In this document: positions 60,761 through 64,000 of the stretch, in pieces
Numbering within the stretch: the first letter of the stretch is position 1
Layout: every line of letters starts with the position of its first letter
Origin: Zonotrichia leucophrys gambelii
Taxonomy: Eukaryota; Chordata; Aves; Passeriformes; Passerellidae
NCBI RefSeq assembly: GCF_028769735.1
Contig: NC_088170.1
Span: 66,875,085-66,939,084, forward strand
DNA length: 64,000 bases
Reading direction: 5' to 3'
Program-made: the position numbers and the translations under genes
The notes under the pieces: model-generated
Told to the model about the DNA's origin: nothing
Seen by the model: only the letters and a program-made list of their open reading frames with translations
Database searches by the model: none

Positions 60761-61379
60761 ATGAATAATTCACCCTTTATATTTGCAGAGATGTGAAAAT
60801 AAATAATAACTGAAAGTCTAATCTTAGCAAAACTCAGAAGACTAGGGAAAACACATATAAATCATTGGTAGTAAAATAATTTACACTGCATTGCAAAGGT
60901 GCTCAGCACCTAGGCAGTTAGGCAGCTTTTCATAATACCTCAACTGCAATTCAAATGTCAAGTGAAAACAGACTTGCCAAGTCTACCAACCAACAATTCT
61001 CAGATTTTCTAGGTGAATTGCCATATGAATTTTGAAAAATAGAGCAAGTAAGGAGGAGAAATAGTCCCTCCTATCTTCTAAGGTGTCAGATCTTTGACTG
61101 TACATGATCCATCATTGTGACAAAGACAACATTCGATTAATTTACAGTCAGTTTTATTGCTGAATCTACTTACTGCATAGTCTGTGCTACAATTTAGCAG
61201 AGCCAGGCACCCACACATGGAAGAAATGGATATTTGAAGTGTCTCTCCCCCAAAATAGCCCCACGATAGTTACCAGCATCAGTGCTATTTACTCTGGGAG
61301 CATGCACTTGAACAAAACAAGGACTGCCTACAGCAGATTAAAAACAGATTAAAAACATTTGTTTTAAAAAGGTTAAACT
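60761..61379. other. Unique sequence, no gene seen
   Basis: No open frame, repeat or RNA gene is recognised. Confidence 0.5.
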
Positions 61380-61640
61380 GCATATGAATAATTTATTCAA
61401 AATGCTCCATGTAATTAGCAATACAGGAATTATTTGGTAATAACTAAACCATTACTGTGCACTTTCTGCATGAGCATAACAGCCTCTGCTGCTTGTCTGT
61501 GAAAGTGGTATAAGAACTCAGCAGCAGTTTCTCAGATAACTGCTTTTGCACCAGCACTTTTGGTGCTGCTGAAGCTATTTTGCCTCGATTAACAGCACCT
61601 GGTGCCCTATAAAAGAATATTATTTTTAATTGGTTTTAAT
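61380..61640. promoter_or_regulatory. Candidate conserved non-coding element
   Basis: The stretch contains GTAATTAGC, GGTAATAACT, CATTACTGTGC, GCATGAGCAT, an AGCAGCAG/CTGCTGAAGC region, TCGATTAA, CACCTGGTG (palindromic E-box) and TATAAAAG at 61608-61615, followed by TTTTTAATTGG. No transposon signature or open frame. Motif density suggests an enhancer, or a promoter with a TATA box on the plus strand, but this is inference. Confidence 0.35.
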
Positions 61641-62832
61641 GCTTCTTTCACTGATTGGTTTGAGTTCAAACCCTGTTCTGAAGGGTTTGAGCTACGATTC
61701 TTGTGCCTAAAGCTTTACATTTACCTTTCTTGGAGTGATGCCTAAATAATGCTTCTCTTTTGCTGGCACATCCACATTTATCTCAGGTTCTGAAATGCTT
61801 TTAGTCATCATTTAAAAGGTTCTTTCTGTGATGGCCATCACCCTTAGGTTTATAAGGCTTTTATTGTGGCACCCCATTAGAGCTATTGTTTGTTCTTTTA
61901 TTCACCTTCATTCAGTGCATATGTGGGTGAAGGGGCTGACACAGACATTTGGCTTGTTTTGAGTGCTCCCATCTGTGATTCACAGGGTGTACAGAAGATC
62001 AGGGAGGTGAGGGAAGAGTAAGGGCAAGGAATGGTCTGAAATCTTGGGCAGAAATTTCTCAAGAAACAGCAAAAAGCTGAACTAAGGTACAAGACAAAAT
62101 CTTCCTTAGACATTTTCAAATAAAACTTCTGATTTCAGAAGCACAGACCATTTTTGGTTCCTCAAATGTCACTGGATGACGAAGACAGAAATTTCCAGAT
62201 TTTTTTTCATTTCCGGTTTAGGCTTTATCAAACTTGACTGAACCTGTTTGTCTCAACACCATTGCCACCCTTTATTATTTGGGTTCATATAGTGGGGTTC
62301 TCAGGGGAAGTTTCCAGGACTCCAAATCTCAGATCTGTGGACATAAATCAGTGCCTAACAGGATGTTTTACTTCAAAGGAACCTTGTCTGGTGTAGTCTG
62401 TGGTTTGGAGATGTCAGAACAACGTCCAACAAGGCATTTAAAGCTCTCTGCTTTCTGGTGTAGAGGTCTAGACCCTAATATTGGCCTGCCAAAGAGAGAA
62501 ATTTGATTTAAGGGAGTGTGTGGGTGAAAGAGGAAGGCAGGAAGGGGATGATGCAACATGCAGCATATAAAGAAGTGAGAGGTGCAGGGCAAACCCCAGC
62601 CAGCTGAACACTGGATTTATAGCTAGACATGAGCGTAGGACAGAGAAGATACAGACAACAGGGTTTTACTGTCTAGCTGTAGTAAAGCAGCCCTGATGGC
62701 AAAGGCCAGGTTCTCAACAGCTTCTCTGATTTTGAATGTAATGTAGCATAGAGGATTGGGCATTGGTGTGAGATGCAGAAAAAAAACCTTCTGGATCAGT
62801 CCAAATGGAGACTAAAACTTGACTTTTCACTT
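61641..62832. other. Unique sequence, no gene seen
   Basis: No gene is supported; the longest frame is 90 codons (62234-62506, plus). No repeat is recognised. Confidence 0.5.
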
Positions 62833-63180
62833 AAGAATCACAGAATGGCCTGGATTGGTAAGGATATTAGGTGTTGTCTAGTTCCTCCTGTCATGGACAC
62901 CTTCCACTAGACCAGGTTGCTCCAAGCCCCCTCCAACCAGGCCTTGAACATCTCCAGGGATGGAGCAGCCACAGCTTCTCTGGGTAACCTGTGCCAGGGC
63001 CTCAGCACCCTCAGAGGGAAGAAGTTTTTATTAAAATCCAATCTAAACCCATTCTTTTTTAGTCTGAATCCATTCCCCCTTGTACTGTCACTCCATGCCC
63101 TTGTAAATAGTCTTCACCTTCCTTGCAGGTTGCCTTCAGGTCACAGTTAAGTCCCTTTCCCAGGCTGAACAACCTTTCTA
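62833..63180 (-). mobile_element. CR1 LINE fragment (3' end)
   Basis: Antisense CR1 of about 350 bp: AAGAATCACAGAATGGCCTG, CACCTTCCACTAGACCAGGT, TGCTCCAAGCCCCCTCCAAC, CTTGAACATCTCCAGGGATG, CAGCTTCTCTGGGTAACCTG, TGCCAGGGCCTCAGCACCCT, TCCATTCCCCCTTGTACTGT, CATGCCCTTGTAAATAGTC and CCCAGGCTGAACAACC. The plus frame at 62917-63150 is a shadow. The 3' end is intact and the 5' end truncated, as usual for CR1. Confidence 0.95.
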
Positions 63181-64000
63181 GCCCTTTAACACAGATGTGA
63201 GGACAGCAACACAAGGATCAGTTCTCTATAAGGTGCCATAAACTAAAAGTGTCCATATAGACACTTGTGAGCAGCTATGAACTGTACTTTACTCTTCCAT
63301 TGTCTGTAAACTGGACAGTTTTGGTCCTTGCTGACAGCTTATTTTTAACTCCTAAATCTTACTTAATGAAAACTTTATGTGTACATCCTTATGAAGATTT
63401 AGAATCAATTAGACTGTGCATTTTGCCAAACATTGTCCAAAAAATTCTAAGCAAACTTTTTAATGAGCTTCTTTGCTGTCACCCATTACCTAGTGCTGAG
63501 AAAGCAGTAGAAGAACACTTCTATCTGAAGAACACTTTGCAGATATCTGAGTTTTGCTGTTTGCATGCTAAGCTGAAACCATGGACCAAATTTTCAAAAG
63601 CAATGAGTACACAAGTCCTGCTGATTCCAGATGGTGGAAGAACTTTGTTGGTCTATGAAAATGCAGGATATAATAACCCACAGAACATCCCAAAAAGAGG
63701 CACTGATGAACATTACTGAAATTACCTTTGCTTTTCTCCTTCTTTCTAAAATTCATACCCATGCTGTTCCTCTTGAAGGGACATGTATTGATAAGCCTAA
63801 TTTTGGAAATGTAAAGATCTGCAGACAGCTATAATAAAATAGGGCCAAAGAAGACACCTCCATTGGAAATGTGCAGTGCTGCTCTGCATTGCATCTTGCT
63901 GTCAGCTTTGCATTTCAGAACTGAGCATGACACCTCAAGCATGCCCACTAAACCAAATTTGAGTAAAAATTAATATTACAGCGGTTCTGCTACCAGGAAA
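63181..64000. other. Unique sequence, no gene seen
   Basis: The plus frame at 63267-63719 (150 codons) starts at GTG; the first ATG is about 33 codons in. It contains no recognisable domain. The minus strand also has a 64-codon frame here. No gene is called. Confidence 0.45.

Noticed and set aside
63267..63719. 150-codon plus-strand open frame as a gene
   Set aside because: Starts at GTG, no recognisable domain, overlapped by a minus-strand frame, no splice or promoter context.
1..64000. tRNA, rRNA, snRNA and known microRNA genes
   Set aside because: No cloverleaf with A/B boxes, no U6- or 5S-like words, and no recognised microRNA seed were seen on either strand; small RNAs could still be missed by eye.

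Overview
The window looks like a gene-poor stretch of a bird nuclear chromosome, most likely a songbird (Passeriformes). The bases for this are (a) many short, mostly 5'-truncated CR1 LINE fragments carrying the typical avian CR1 3' end, (b) very few SINEs, (c) a 594-bp LTR at 25470-26063 that I recognise as a songbird-type endogenous retrovirus LTR, (d) ancient amniote repeats (MIR-like, old CR1 and L3-type tails) and (e) AT-rich unique sequence with no open frame resembling a known protein. The species call rests on repeat types recalled by eye, not on a database search.

Layout. 1-9284 is AT-rich unique DNA with small microsatellites and one conserved-element-like stretch (about 1590-2200). 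9285-11438 holds two CR1 fragments in opposite orientation. 11439-20900 is unique DNA with a T40 homopolymer and two regulatory-element-like stretches (16030-16220 and 20335-20490). 20901-27130 is the repeat-rich part: a CR1 piece of about 690 bp, a MIR-like SINE, a complete solo LTR with a 5-bp target duplication, and an ancient SINE/LINE tail. 27131-41031 has old and young CR1 pieces, a 25-bp tandem duplication and an AAAC-rich simple repeat. 41036-41492 is a second, different LTR. 46140-47420 is a somewhat GC-richer block with a 159-codon open frame that I cannot identify. 47579-64000 has four more CR1-type fragments plus an older one, a TA microsatellite, and the best enhancer-like candidates (54040-54560 and 61380-61640).

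I found no protein-coding gene, tRNA, rRNA, snRNA or CRISPR array that I can support. All long open frames are either inside repeats, start only at non-ATG codons, or match nothing I recognise. The one ATG-started long frame (29368-30006, 212 codons, minus) is reported as an oddity, not as a gene. The window may be an intergenic desert or the inside of a very large intron; the sequence alone does not decide. I saw no clear sign of a new biological system. The most useful leads are the candidate conserved non-coding elements, the two LTR insertions, the ancient repeat relics and the unidentified 46-47 kb block.
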